64,000 bases of DNA from Methanolobus mangrovi. GTDB lineage: Archaea > Halobacteriota > Methanosarcinia > Methanosarcinales > Methanosarcinaceae. The stretch spans positions 1,116,001 through 1,180,000 of the forward strand of contig NZ_CP133594.1 in assembly GCF_031312535.1 (NCBI RefSeq), written 5' to 3'. The position numbers were made by a program, and so were the translations under genes. Below the pieces are notes generated by a model. It ran no database searches. It saw only the letters and a program-made list of their open reading frames with translations, and was not told where the DNA came from. Of this stretch, positions 17,705 to 26,791 are shown in pieces; the stretch's first letter is position 1; every line of letters begins with the position of its first letter.

Positions 17705-19507
17705 ATGATGCTGGAAAGCAAATGTATAATAATAGCAGGTGAGGAAGCCGGTCCAAAGTCTAATAAAATGGGCGGCATCTGGAATGTAATTGATGCCGAA
17801 GCCAGAAATCTTGCCAATCTGATAAGTAAAGGGGTTATCGATGAAAAGACTGCACCCAGTATAATTGTCGCAGGTCCTTACTATGGTCACAGCGGTTCTG
17901 ACTGGAATAAAGGGCTAAATCGTATCACTGATATGAGCGGATTTGAAGAATTTGAATCGGAAGGTGAACTCTTTGAAACCCTCGAGGAATTAAAAATAAA
18001 AGGTATCGAAGTAATTCCGGGAATTGAACATGTGAACGGTGTAAAAATAATATACCTCATGTTCAGAACAAATGATTTTTGCAGGGTCAGCAGAGAGTAT
18101 AAAGGACAGGAAATGTGCCTTGCCAATATGATAAAAACAGAGGCATTCGACCTTATCGGCCTGGACTCCATGGCTTATGAAAATATGGGCAATGGCATGG
18201 AATATACGCATTATCTAAATCTTTCCTATGCAATTTCAGAATTTGTAAAAACGCTTGTAACAGCAAGAGAAAAAAGCTCAGAGGAATATAAGGACAAAGC
18301 AATATCAGAATTTGCAGCTTCGCTAATGCCTGCAATCCACGTTTCACTTCACTGCCACGAATTCGGTGTTTTCTATTCCCTTGCACGCCTTAAAAAACTG
18401 GGGATCAGTGTTAATACAGTGGCAACTTATCATGCAACACTTCCAGGCAGGTCATCAGGACATCATTCCATTCAGAAGATACGGGAGAATGATAGTTCAT
18501 TTGACAGTGGTGTTCCGCTCAATTTCACAAAACTTGAGTCGCTCTCTTCTTATGCAGATGTTGTAACTGCAGTTGGAGATTCAACACGCAAGGAAATCAA
18601 GCTATTCTACGGCATAGATTCGATAATTGTCCGCAATGGCATAGACAACAATGATGATGAGATCGAATGGGGAAAAAAGACAGAATGCCGCAAGAAGATA
18701 CAGGATTTCCTCTCTGAAAAGATATACAACGTTTTTGATAGTAAAGTAATACCAGCAGACAGGATAATACCCATTTTTTCAATTTCGCGTATCGAGATCG
18801 AGAATAAAGGATATCCCGATCTGCTCGATTCCCTTGTTATACTTGACAGGATGGTTAAGGCAGAGATCGATGCCGGCCATCTTGATGAAAATTATCGCGT
18901 TATCTGTTTCATTATTGCTGCACATGGACCAAAGACAAATCTTCCTGATAATTTCCCGATAAACCTTCCTGAAGAAGTACTGGTTGGAGAGGAAATACGC
19001 CTTCAGCAACTGATTAAAGCCAGAGGGCTGGAATGCTCAAGAATACCTGATGGCAGCAGACATGTTGCCGCAGTACTATATCCACAGTGGATATCTGACC
19101 ATGACGGAGGACTTAACCTCAGTCCGGATGAATTCATGTCAGGGTGTATTGCAGGTGTTTTCCCGTCTAAGTATGAGCCTTTCCTGCTTACAGGACTTGA
19201 AGCAGGAAAAGAATCTACCCCCAGCATTGTGAGTAAGATATGTGGTTTCAGTGACGCACTCAAAACCCTGAAACGACTTGTCATGGGAATGGGAGGAGTA
19301 ATAGTCGTTGATAATATCAATCTCTCTTATCTGGAATCTATTTCTGACTACGCTCTTGCTATGGACTATTTCATAGACACATACACGGATGATAAGGTAA
19401 AGTACAATCTCCTTTGCCAGGAAGCAAACCTCCTTGCAAGAGACATGAACTGGGAAGATCCCATTAAAACGTACTATGAACTTCTCACAGGAACGAGGAT
19501 GGAGTAA
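17705..19507 (+). CDS. Glycogen synthase, GT3-like (eukaryotic-type) glycosyltransferase
   Basis: A 600-residue glycosyltransferase with the double-Rossmann GT-B plan. Features of family GT3 (fungal/animal glycogen synthase) rather than bacterial GlgA: MGGIWNVIDAEA near the N-terminus, SLHCHEFGVFYSL, TVATYHATLPGRSSGHH, VVTAVGDSTRKEI with VRNGID after it, and the C-terminal YPQWISDHDGGLNLSPDEF block followed by GCIAGVFPSKYEPFLLTGLE, whose Glu residues form the catalytic E-x7-E motif. It extends alpha-1,4-glucan from a nucleotide glucose donor (UDP- or ADP-glucose, not determinable). Excellent SD before the ATG. First gene of the cluster, abutting the GalT-like gene with no gap. Confidence 0.87.
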   Translation: MMLESKCIIIAGEEAGPKSNKMGGIWNVIDAEARNLANLISKGVIDEKTAPSIIVAGPYYGHSGSDWNKGLNRITDMSGFEEFESEGELFETLEELKIKGIEVIPGIEHVNGVKIIYLMFRTNDFCRVSREYKGQEMCLANMIKTEAFDLIGLDSMAYENMGNGMEYTHYLNLSYAISEFVKTLVTAREKSSEEYKDKAISEFAASLMPAIHVSLHCHEFGVFYSLARLKKLGISVNTVATYHATLPGRSSGHHSIQKIRENDSSFDSGVPLNFTKLESLSSYADVVTAVGDSTRKEIKLFYGIDSIIVRNGIDNNDDEIEWGKKTECRKKIQDFLSEKIYNVFDSKVIPADRIIPIFSISRIEIENKGYPDLLDSLVILDRMVKAEIDAGHLDENYRVICFIIAAHGPKTNLPDNFPINLPEEVLVGEEIRLQQLIKARGLECSRIPDGSRHVAAVLYPQWISDHDGGLNLSPDEFMSGCIAGVFPSKYEPFLLTGLEAGKESTPSIVSKICGFSDALKTLKRLVMGMGGVIVVDNINLSYLESISDYALAMDYFIDTYTDDKVKYNLLCQEANLLARDMNWEDPIKTYYELLTGTRME

Positions 19508-20485
19508 ATGTCTGAAATACGCAAACACTATTTCCTTGATGAGCATTGTATTATAGCAACCGGCAGAGCTAAAAGACCATCTGCTCCAAAAGCCTGCGGA
19601 GAAGAAAGCAGATCTGCAAGTTGCGTCTTTTGCAAAGGTCATGAGGGGGAGACACCACTTGCAAATGCTGTTTACAAAAATGGTGAGATACTAAAAGATA
19701 TTGATGAACAACGTATCACAGACTGGGATGTAAGGTGTATTCCTAACCTTTACCCTGCATTATCCCCTGAAGCCCCTGAAGTTGAACATGCAACATTTGA
19801 AGTTAAAAAGGGCTATGGGTTTCACGAAGTTATCATCGAGAATCCACTTCATGAAAGCAGACTACATCTGTCCTCAGATGAAGAAATTCTTCTTCTGATG
19901 AAAGTATACCGGGACAGGGTAATGCACTATCAGTCGCAGAAAGAGATCAAATATGTTTCACTGTTCAAAAACTGGGGTAAAAAAGCAGGAGCATCACTGG
20001 AACATACTCACACACAACTAATAGCTGTTCCGATCATGCCTTCCTCCATCATAAGAGAAAGAAAGGCAATGGAAGAACTGGAAAGTTGTCCTTACTGTAA
20101 GATAGTTGAAAAGGAAAAAGGAAAAGAAAGACAGATTTACGAGAATGACGATTTCATCCTTATAGCACCATATTTTTCCAAAGTACCTTATGAAACGTGG
20201 ATACTTCCAAAACAGCATGTAAACCATATATCAGCATTCAGTGATGAAATGCTCCTGTCGCTTGGCGACTGTATCAGGACAGCAGTTTCATTCCTGGACC
20301 GGACCATACCTGAACTGGCATACAATTACATGTTCTTCCAGATAGAACATGACCTGGGTTACCATTTCAATATCCGCATATCTCCAGTAACATCAATTGC
20401 AGCTGGTTTTGAAAAGAATACGGATATATATATCAACTCAATGCCACCGGAAATAGCTACTCAACATCTGCTGGAAAAAGTGTAG
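19508..20485 (+). CDS. GalT-like hexose-1-phosphate uridylyltransferase family protein
   Basis: A 325-residue HIT-superfamily nucleotidyltransferase related to galactose-1-phosphate uridylyltransferase. Two zinc-type pairs are visible, CVFCKGHE near residue 40 and CPYC near 196. The active site region GASLEHTHTQLIAVP carries an HxHxQ motif like the HPHxQ of GalT, where the middle His becomes nucleotidylated; a second domain ends with a HIT-like FNIRISP. The ATG directly follows the synthase stop codon, so translation is coupled. Placed between a glycogen synthase and a GT4, it may supply or recycle the nucleotide-sugar donor (it could act as a UDP/ADP-glucose phosphorylase); that role is inference. 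Confidence 0.85.
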   Translation: MSEIRKHYFLDEHCIIATGRAKRPSAPKACGEESRSASCVFCKGHEGETPLANAVYKNGEILKDIDEQRITDWDVRCIPNLYPALSPEAPEVEHATFEVKKGYGFHEVIIENPLHESRLHLSSDEEILLLMKVYRDRVMHYQSQKEIKYVSLFKNWGKKAGASLEHTHTQLIAVPIMPSSIIRERKAMEELESCPYCKIVEKEKGKERQIYENDDFILIAPYFSKVPYETWILPKQHVNHISAFSDEMLLSLGDCIRTAVSFLDRTIPELAYNYMFFQIEHDLGYHFNIRISPVTSIAAGFEKNTDIYINSMPPEIATQHLLEKV

Positions 20486-20510
20486 GAAAGCATGTTTAAG
20501 AAGTGATCCA

Positions 20511-21677
20511 ATGAAAGAACAATTGAGAATAGCCATGTTTTCATGGGAAAGTCTTCATTCTGTTAAAGTCGGCGGACTGGCACCTCATGTGACGGAGTTA
20601 TCAGAAGCTCTGGCATCCATAGGACATGAAGTTCATATATTCACCCGTAACAGGGACATGCTTCCCTATGAGATGGTTAATGGTGTGCATTACCACCGGG
20701 TATATCATGATCTCTACGGAGGCATAGTGCAACAGATGGACAGTATGTGTGATTCTATGCACACTGCCTTTGTTGAAGCCACACGGGATTTTGGAGATTT
20801 TGACATTACACACGTACATGACTGGCATCCTGTAAACCTGGTTTGCAGACTGAAAGATGAATACGGAATTCCTTTTGCCATAACCTATCACAGCACGGAA
20901 TGGGGAAGGAATGGTAACCAGCATGGCAACTGGTGGGAGGCTATGGAGATAAGCCACCGCGAATGGAGAGGCGGATACGAATCTGCATGTGTGATATCCA
21001 CATCCACAATCCTTACAAAGGAAATACAGCACCTTTACCAGATCCCTGATTATAAGATAACTATTGTTCCCAACGGCATACATGAGAACAAGATGGAAAT
21101 GAAAGTGGACCCTGGTAAGGTCAAAGAAGAGTATGGGATTCATCCATACGCACCAGTTATTCTTTTTGTTGGAAGGATGAATTATCAAAAAGGACCTGAT
21201 CTCTTTGTCCGGGCTATCCCTGATGTGCTTGCGAGCAAGTGGGATGCACAATTTGTCATCATAGGCGAAGGAGAGATGCGACCTGAATGTGAACGGATAT
21301 CATATGAACTGAACATTCAGGACAACTGTCATTTCCTGGGTTATGTGGATGAATCAGTAAAAAAGAAATGGATGAATGCCTGCAACCTGATCTGCGTTCC
21401 AAGCCGTAATGAACCATTTGGCATAATACTGCTTGAAGCATGGGATGTTAGTAAGAATATCGTTGCAACGGATGCCATATCACTTATAGATAACTTCAAG
21501 GATGGAGTTATAGTTCACCAGACACCCGATTCAATCGCATGGGGAATTAAATACGTTTTTAACAATTGTGCAGACGATGAGCTTGGAAAAGAAGGCAAGA
21601 AACTGATAGGAACCAGATATAACTGGAACAGTATAGCTGAAATGACCGTGGGTGTCTACGGAAGTATGGTCCCATAA
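20511..21677 (+). CDS. Glycosyltransferase family 4, glycogen-cluster paralog 1
   Basis: A 388-residue GT-B enzyme. N-terminal domain opens RIAMFSWESLHSVKVGGLAP, the glucan-synthase-like loop with KVGGL binding the donor phosphate, then THVHDWHPVN and AITYHSTEWGRNGN. C-terminal domain has VILFVGRMNYQKGPDL and the donor-binding PSRNEPFGIILLEAWD with its E-x7-E pair. Very similar architecture and wording to the gene at 32848, so the two are paralogs. Annotated relatives include glycogen/maltodextrin synthases and trehalose-type transferases; in this context alpha-glucan synthesis is likely. Lies 25 nt after the GalT-like gene. Confidence 0.9.
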   Translation: MKEQLRIAMFSWESLHSVKVGGLAPHVTELSEALASIGHEVHIFTRNRDMLPYEMVNGVHYHRVYHDLYGGIVQQMDSMCDSMHTAFVEATRDFGDFDITHVHDWHPVNLVCRLKDEYGIPFAITYHSTEWGRNGNQHGNWWEAMEISHREWRGGYESACVISTSTILTKEIQHLYQIPDYKITIVPNGIHENKMEMKVDPGKVKEEYGIHPYAPVILFVGRMNYQKGPDLFVRAIPDVLASKWDAQFVIIGEGEMRPECERISYELNIQDNCHFLGYVDESVKKKWMNACNLICVPSRNEPFGIILLEAWDVSKNIVATDAISLIDNFKDGVIVHQTPDSIAWGIKYVFNNCADDELGKEGKKLIGTRYNWNSIAEMTVGVYGSMVP

Positions 21678-21777
21678 GCCTGTATTTGCTTCAGTATATG
21701 CAGTTATTTGAAACAATCAAGGACATAGGGGCGATATTATCAGGAAATTTGTAAATAGGGTTTCAAGAAAAGCAGGA

Positions 21778-22803
21778 ATGGCACCCGGAACTCTGGTGCA
21801 TGTTGGTGAAGAAAGGACTGAGAAACCAAAGATAACCATCATAGATTATGACAAGGACAACTATCAGGAAAGAGTGGTTGAAACTGTAGAGGAATGTTTC
21901 CCTTTCAAGGATTATCCGACAATTTCATGGATAAACATTGACGGCATCCACCAAGTTGACATCATTGAAAAACTTGGTAAACACTTCGGTCTGCATCCGC
22001 TTGTCATGGAAGATATCGTCCACACAAGCCAGAGACCTAAAATGGAAGATTATGATAACTACATTTATGTAGTTCTTAAAATGCTCTGGTTTGCAGATGA
22101 TGATACCGATGTGAAAGCCGAACAGGTCAGTATAATACTTGGACATAACTTTGTCCTGTCTTTCCAGGAACTCGAAGGTGATACTTTTAATTCCGTAAGG
22201 GAACGCCTTAGAAATTCAAAGGGTAGGATACGGACAATGAGGGGTGATTATCTTGCATATGCTCTGCTTGACTCCATAGTTGACAACTATTTTATAATAA
22301 TCGAAAGGTTCGGGGAAATAATTGAGGATCTGGAAAATAAACTGATAGAGAACCCATCCCCTGAAACCCTGCAAAATATCCATGACCTGAAAAAAGAGAT
22401 GATATACCTACGTAAGTCAGTTTGGCCCCTGAGGGAAGTTATCAACGGATTGGAAAGAACCGAATCACCCCTGTTCCAAGATACGACTTTCGTATTCCTT
22501 AAAGATGTCTATGACCATACTATACAGGTGGCAGAAACTGTTGAAACATATAGGGATATACTCTCCGGGATACTGGACGTTTACCTTTCAAGTGTAAGCA
22601 ATAAGATGAACGAAGTAATGAAGATACTCACAATTATAGCAACTATCTTCATACCACTTACTTTCCTTGCCGGAATGTATGGAATGAATTTCTCCTATAT
22701 GCCAGAACTTGGATGGAAATGGGGATATCCTGCCGTATGGACCATCAATATACTGATATTCATATCTATGTACATGTACTTCCGTAAAAAGAACTGGCTT
22801 TAA
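21778..22803 (+). CDS. corA: CorA magnesium/cobalt transport protein
   Basis: A 341-residue (or slightly longer) CorA channel for Mg2+/Co2+. The long cytosolic funnel holds HPLVMEDIVHTSQRPKMEDY and the stalk helix; two C-terminal membrane helices carry the family selectivity motif GMN in AGMYGMNFSYMPELGWKWGYP. The ATG at 21778 has no usable Shine-Dalgarno, and the frame is open upstream: (I)IRKFVNRVSRKAG looks like a normal N-terminal extension and AGGGG at 21727-21731 precedes an ATT codon at 21736, so initiation from ATT is possible. Sits inside the glycogen cluster, just before DUF432 and MscS, suggesting an ion/osmotic submodule. Confidence 0.93.
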   Translation: MAPGTLVHVGEERTEKPKITIIDYDKDNYQERVVETVEECFPFKDYPTISWINIDGIHQVDIIEKLGKHFGLHPLVMEDIVHTSQRPKMEDYDNYIYVVLKMLWFADDDTDVKAEQVSIILGHNFVLSFQELEGDTFNSVRERLRNSKGRIRTMRGDYLAYALLDSIVDNYFIIIERFGEIIEDLENKLIENPSPETLQNIHDLKKEMIYLRKSVWPLREVINGLERTESPLFQDTTFVFLKDVYDHTIQVAETVETYRDILSGILDVYLSSVSNKMNEVMKILTIIATIFIPLTFLAGMYGMNFSYMPELGWKWGYPAVWTINILIFISMYMYFRKKNWL

Positions 22804-22828
22804 CATCGCAGAAGGATACAGATAAAAA

Positions 22829-23551
22829 ATGTATGAAATATATCATCCACCATTCACAACAGAATTAACAGATTTTGAAGATACTGTCATTACAGTTGAA
22901 AAGCAGGGAAGCGACCTTGTGTACAAGCGTACATTCCAGGGAAAAGAGGAAACTGAGCTTGTGCTGTTGAACAATGATGGAAATATCCTCATAAATCCTA
23001 TCGAGCCGGTGAATCTTCCACGTAAACTTACATCATTCCTGTTAGTGGAATTCAAGCGTCCGGCTTTGATACGACCTGGTGACAGGAAGAAGATATACCT
23101 TACATTTCCCGTAGAGATAGGAGTGTTCGTCACTGACAAAGCAGGAAATCATGAAGTAATCGACATCTTCACTTTTTCAAGAGTTAAGTTCACACTTTAC
23201 GGCAGCCATAATCACGGACTTATCTGCAGACACTGGGAAAGTGATGTTTACTCCACGGAGCCACATACTGATCTGTTGCATGAAGGATACATTGAACTTG
23301 AAATCATCAATGATTCAAACCACATGATGGAAGTCACAAAGGCTGTATTCAATGCTTATGGGATGAAAATATACTATGGTGACAAAAGACTTGGTATGAA
23401 AGCATCCATGAGAATCATAAACAAGCTGCTGGCTGAAACCGATTTCAGTACATACCCCACAACTTCTAGATTCAAGAGGTCCATGGAACTCTATACGTCA
23501 CGTAAGCTGATCATAAATGGGACAAAGGGAATAATGGAGTTCGGGCTATGA
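22829..23551 (+). CDS. DUF432 family protein
   Basis: A 240-residue cytosolic, beta-rich protein of the archaeal DUF432 family, function unknown. No signal peptide. Recognisable stretches include YHPPFTTELTDFED at the start, RPALIRPGDRKKIYLTFP, FSRVKFTLYGSHNHGLICRH and the C-terminal LYTSRKLIINGTKGIMEFGL. In archaea this family is typically encoded next to a mechanosensitive channel, and here its last codons overlap the mscS start by four bases (ATGA), so the two proteins are translationally coupled and probably functionally linked. CorA precedes by 25 nt. Confidence 0.8.
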   Translation: MYEIYHPPFTTELTDFEDTVITVEKQGSDLVYKRTFQGKEETELVLLNNDGNILINPIEPVNLPRKLTSFLLVEFKRPALIRPGDRKKIYLTFPVEIGVFVTDKAGNHEVIDIFTFSRVKFTLYGSHNHGLICRHWESDVYSTEPHTDLLHEGYIELEIINDSNHMMEVTKAVFNAYGMKIYYGDKRLGMKASMRIINKLLAETDFSTYPTTSRFKRSMELYTSRKLIINGTKGIMEFGL

Positions 23552-24426
23552 GCAACAGCACCATCATCTCACAATATATCCCTTCGCTCTCTGACCCTTT
23601 CCTGCAGATCATCACAGTCATATTAATACTCTTCTTTACCATTTTGATAGGTAAAGGAATCACAATCTACCTTCAGCGCTCACTTAAGGACAAGATGGAC
23701 AAAGAGCATCTCAACATCCTGCTCAAGACGATCTATTACGGACTGATAGTAGTTGCAATAATCGGGATCATCTTCCCTCTCCTCAACATTGATACATCCG
23801 GTCTGCTTGTGGCCGGTGGTGTTGTGGGTATTGTCCTCGGTTTTGCCAGTCAGAGCATTGTGGGTAACTTCATATCAGGAATATTCCTGATGATCGAACG
23901 TCCTGTTAAAATAGGTGACCAGGTAAATATCGACAACAAGCTCGGATACGTTGAGGACATAAAAATAATTTCAACGATCATCCGTACATATGATGGCCTC
24001 TATATCAGATTGCCAAACGAGACTGTTTTCACCACCAGCATCACAAACTATGTGGCAAATCTTACTAGAAGGTTCGAATATGTGGTCGGAATCCGTTATG
24101 AAGATGATGCAGATAAAGCCATAAAGATTATCAAGGGACTCATTGACGACCAGCCATATGCGCTTGTAAATCCTTCTCCAAGTGTTTTTGTTGACAATCT
24201 TGGAGATAATGCTGTTAATATCATTGTCAGAGTATGGGCTCCTGCTACTGAATGGTATGATATGAAGACAAAACTCCTCTGGATAATCAAAAAGACACTT
24301 GAAAAGAACGGAATTGAGATAGCCTTCCCACAGAGAACTGTCTGGTTTGCCAGCGAACTCAATACTAAGAGAATCGATACTGAGCATGAAAATAACGTAA
24401 GTATTAGGGGAACTGATGAAGTATGA
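23548..24426 (+). CDS. MscS-family mechanosensitive channel (DUF432-linked)
   Basis: A 292-residue channel. Three N-terminal membrane segments; the pore helix reads LLVAGGVVGIVLGFASQSIVGNFISG, followed by the signature MIERPVKIGDQVNIDNKLGYVEDI and the alpha/beta C-terminal domain ending in EIAFPQRTVWF. This is closer to canonical MscS than the protein at 14919. ATGA overlaps both the DUF432 gene before it and the GH57 gene after it show it is read as part of the cluster. It likely relieves turgor; coupling to glycogen genes may link carbon storage with osmotic state, which is inference. Confidence 0.94.
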   Translation: MSNSTIISQYIPSLSDPFLQIITVILILFFTILIGKGITIYLQRSLKDKMDKEHLNILLKTIYYGLIVVAIIGIIFPLLNIDTSGLLVAGGVVGIVLGFASQSIVGNFISGIFLMIERPVKIGDQVNIDNKLGYVEDIKIISTIIRTYDGLYIRLPNETVFTTSITNYVANLTRRFEYVVGIRYEDDADKAIKIIKGLIDDQPYALVNPSPSVFVDNLGDNAVNIIVRVWAPATEWYDMKTKLLWIIKKTLEKNGIEIAFPQRTVWFASELNTKRIDTEHENNVSIRGTDEV

Positions 24427-25553
24427 AAGCTGTATGTATTTGTTTTGAAGTACACCTCCCAGTTCCCTTACGCTGGTACTGGCCCCGGGAAGGGTATGGA
24501 GAGACACATATCGAAAAATACTTTGATATGGAAAAAGCATTCCATAATTTCAAAAAACTGGCAGAGAACCTGGAAACATTGAACGATACATTATCCGAAT
24601 CCATAGATAATGGCGGCAAATACACCCTGGATATCTCCGGGGTGTTCCTTGAACAATGCAAATGGGCACCTGAAGTAATTGATGGTTTCAGGAAGCTTGA
24701 CCCTGAAATGGTATCTTTTGCAGCTTCACCATATTATCATTCAGTATGTTCGCTGTTTCCCGACATGACTGAGTTCAGGGAACAGGTTAAGATGGATATT
24801 GCTACAATAAAGGAACTTTTCGGACAGGAACCAAAGACATTCGTGAATACTGAACTTCTTTTCCAGCAGAAGGCAATTGAGGTCATCAAAGAAATGGGAT
24901 TCAGGTGCTTCATATCTGAAGGATCCCATAACCTCATGAATGGTTATGACCCCACGCACGTTTACAACAGTGGGATTCCCACACTTCTCAGGCACATAAA
25001 CCTGAGTGAGGATCTGGAAATCAAGTTCTCAGATAAAGGATGGGCAGGATATCCACTGATAGCCGATAAGTTCGCATCGTGGATAGCAAGCATGGATGGA
25101 GATGTAATAACACTCTACATTAAGTATGATGCTATGAACACACACCTCCAGAACAATAAGGAGATACTAGAATTCCTGCGGGAAATACCCCTGTGTTTCA
25201 AAAAGCATGGGATAAAGATGCTTTTAGCTGAGGAGGCTGTGGATATGTTTAAAATTAGCAAGTTGTCGTCCCTTGATTCAAAGACAACGGCACGCTATGG
25301 TATGCATAACCTTCTTGGAAACCATGCACAGCACCTGTTCATGCATGAACTGGTGGATATTGGCGAGCAACTTATGAAGGTTAAACAGCCGGAAAGAAGA
25401 ACAGAACTGCAACGATTATTCCGCTATCTGCAACAGAGCGAGATATTCCTGGAGATGAACTCAGGAGGAAGACGACTTGGATATGAGAGAGCAGTGAACG
25501 CCCTCTTGATACTATCAGATATCGAGCGTGCAATACTGGAGGAAGGAGAATGA
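24423..25553 (+). CDS. GH57 family protein, probably catalytically degenerate
   Basis: A 376-residue member of glycoside hydrolase family 57 (amylase/glucanotransferase type). It aligns along its length with the next gene product. However, key motifs are altered: the HQP of motif 1 reads HLPVPLRW here, and where the neighbour has FMDYETFGEH (motif 4, whose first Asp is the acid/base) this protein has YIKYDAMNTH. The putative nucleophile Glu in VNTELLF is retained. It may be a non-catalytic partner of the next GH57 protein or have a shifted specificity. The start overlaps the mscS stop (ATGA), and its own stop overlaps the next start. Confidence 0.82.
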   Translation: MKAVCICFEVHLPVPLRWYWPREGYGETHIEKYFDMEKAFHNFKKLAENLETLNDTLSESIDNGGKYTLDISGVFLEQCKWAPEVIDGFRKLDPEMVSFAASPYYHSVCSLFPDMTEFREQVKMDIATIKELFGQEPKTFVNTELLFQQKAIEVIKEMGFRCFISEGSHNLMNGYDPTHVYNSGIPTLLRHINLSEDLEIKFSDKGWAGYPLIADKFASWIASMDGDVITLYIKYDAMNTHLQNNKEILEFLREIPLCFKKHGIKMLLAEEAVDMFKISKLSSLDSKTTARYGMHNLLGNHAQHLFMHELVDIGEQLMKVKQPERRTELQRLFRYLQQSEIFLEMNSGGRRLGYERAVNALLILSDIERAILEEGE

Positions 25554-26746
25554 ATTCAATCTGTCCTTTCTTTGAAGTTCACCAGCCATACAGACTAAGG
25601 TGGTTCTGGCCTGATCAAAAACAGGGTTTTGACAGGTATTTTGACAAAGCTGTGAACAAAGAGATATTCCATAAGGTTGCAGATAAGTGTTATCTTCCTG
25701 CAAACAGGACCCTTCTTGAACTTACAGACAGTACGGATGGTAATTTTAAGGCAAGTATGTCTGTCACAGGCACCTTGCTTGAGCAGTGTCAGGAATGGGG
25801 CGAGGATGTACTCGATTCCTTCCGTGACCTTGCAAAAACAGGTTGTGTGGAATTTCTGGATGAAACATGCTATCATTCCCTTGCATCACTATTTGAATCA
25901 AAGGAAGAGTTCGTTGATGAAGTGAAAGAACATCGTGAACTCATCTCCGAACTGCTTGGTGTCACCCCACGCGTATTCAGGAACACGGAGATGCTATACA
26001 ACAACAGTATCGCTTATTTTGCAAAGGAAATGGGTTACGATGCAATACTGACAGAGGGCATCGAGCGCATTATGGATGGCAGGTCCCCGGACCACGTGTA
26101 CAAAGCAAAAGGCTCCGACATAGCCATCCTGCTTCGTAATTACAAATTAAGTGATGATATAGGATACCGTTTTTCATCCAGATGGTGGGAAGAGTATCCA
26201 CTAACTGCCAGCAAGTGGGCAGACTGGGCATCCCGGAATATGGGTGAAACCCTGAATATATTCATGGATTACGAGACATTCGGCGAGCACCAGTGGAAAG
26301 ATACAGGCATCTTTGATTTTCTCAGGGCGCTGCCAGGTGAAGTAATGGATAGGGGAATGCGTTTCCTTACACCATCACAGACAATTGAAGCTTACAGACC
26401 AGCCGGTGAGATAGATGTAGGTGATTTCTCCACAATATCATGGGCAGATATAGAAAGAGATACAAGTGCCTGGCTTGGAAATGATATGCAGAGACGCTGC
26501 TTTGAGGAAATGAAAATACTCGAGAAATATGTCAAAAGGACAAAGGATGCAGAGCTGTTGAGAATATGGAAACACCTGCTGACCTCTGACCACTATTATT
26601 ATATGAGCACAAAGTGGCTTGGAGACGGGGATGTGCATTCATATTTCAGCATCCACAGCAGCCCCTATGATGCAGCAGTTAACTTCATGGCAGCAGTGAT
26701 GGATTTCAAGGCACATGTCTTCAGGATTCTGGCAAAAACAGAATAA
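25550..26746 (+). CDS. GH57 alpha-amylase/glucanotransferase family protein
   Basis: A 398-residue family 57 glycoside hydrolase acting on alpha-1,4-glucans, intracellular (no signal peptide). Motif 1 is FEVHQPYRLRWFWPDQ; motif 2 region DETCYHSLASLF; motif 3 RVFRNTEMLYNN with the likely nucleophile Glu; motif 4 FMDYETFGEHQW with the acid/base Asp; and a C-terminal helical domain ending in YDAAVNFMAAVMDFK. All catalytic residues appear present, in contrast to the upstream paralog. The ATG has GGAGGAAGGAG in front and overlaps the previous stop by four bases. Probably trims or rearranges glycogen with the glucoamylase and debranching enzyme downstream. Confidence 0.92.
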   Translation: MNSICPFFEVHQPYRLRWFWPDQKQGFDRYFDKAVNKEIFHKVADKCYLPANRTLLELTDSTDGNFKASMSVTGTLLEQCQEWGEDVLDSFRDLAKTGCVEFLDETCYHSLASLFESKEEFVDEVKEHRELISELLGVTPRVFRNTEMLYNNSIAYFAKEMGYDAILTEGIERIMDGRSPDHVYKAKGSDIAILLRNYKLSDDIGYRFSSRWWEEYPLTASKWADWASRNMGETLNIFMDYETFGEHQWKDTGIFDFLRALPGEVMDRGMRFLTPSQTIEAYRPAGEIDVGDFSTISWADIERDTSAWLGNDMQRRCFEEMKILEKYVKRTKDAELLRIWKHLLTSDHYYYMSTKWLGDGDVHSYFSIHSSPYDAAVNFMAAVMDFKAHVFRILAKTE

Positions 26747-26791
26747 CAATATATCATTTAAAGTCCTATTTATTTATCGGGAGTATTTTGC

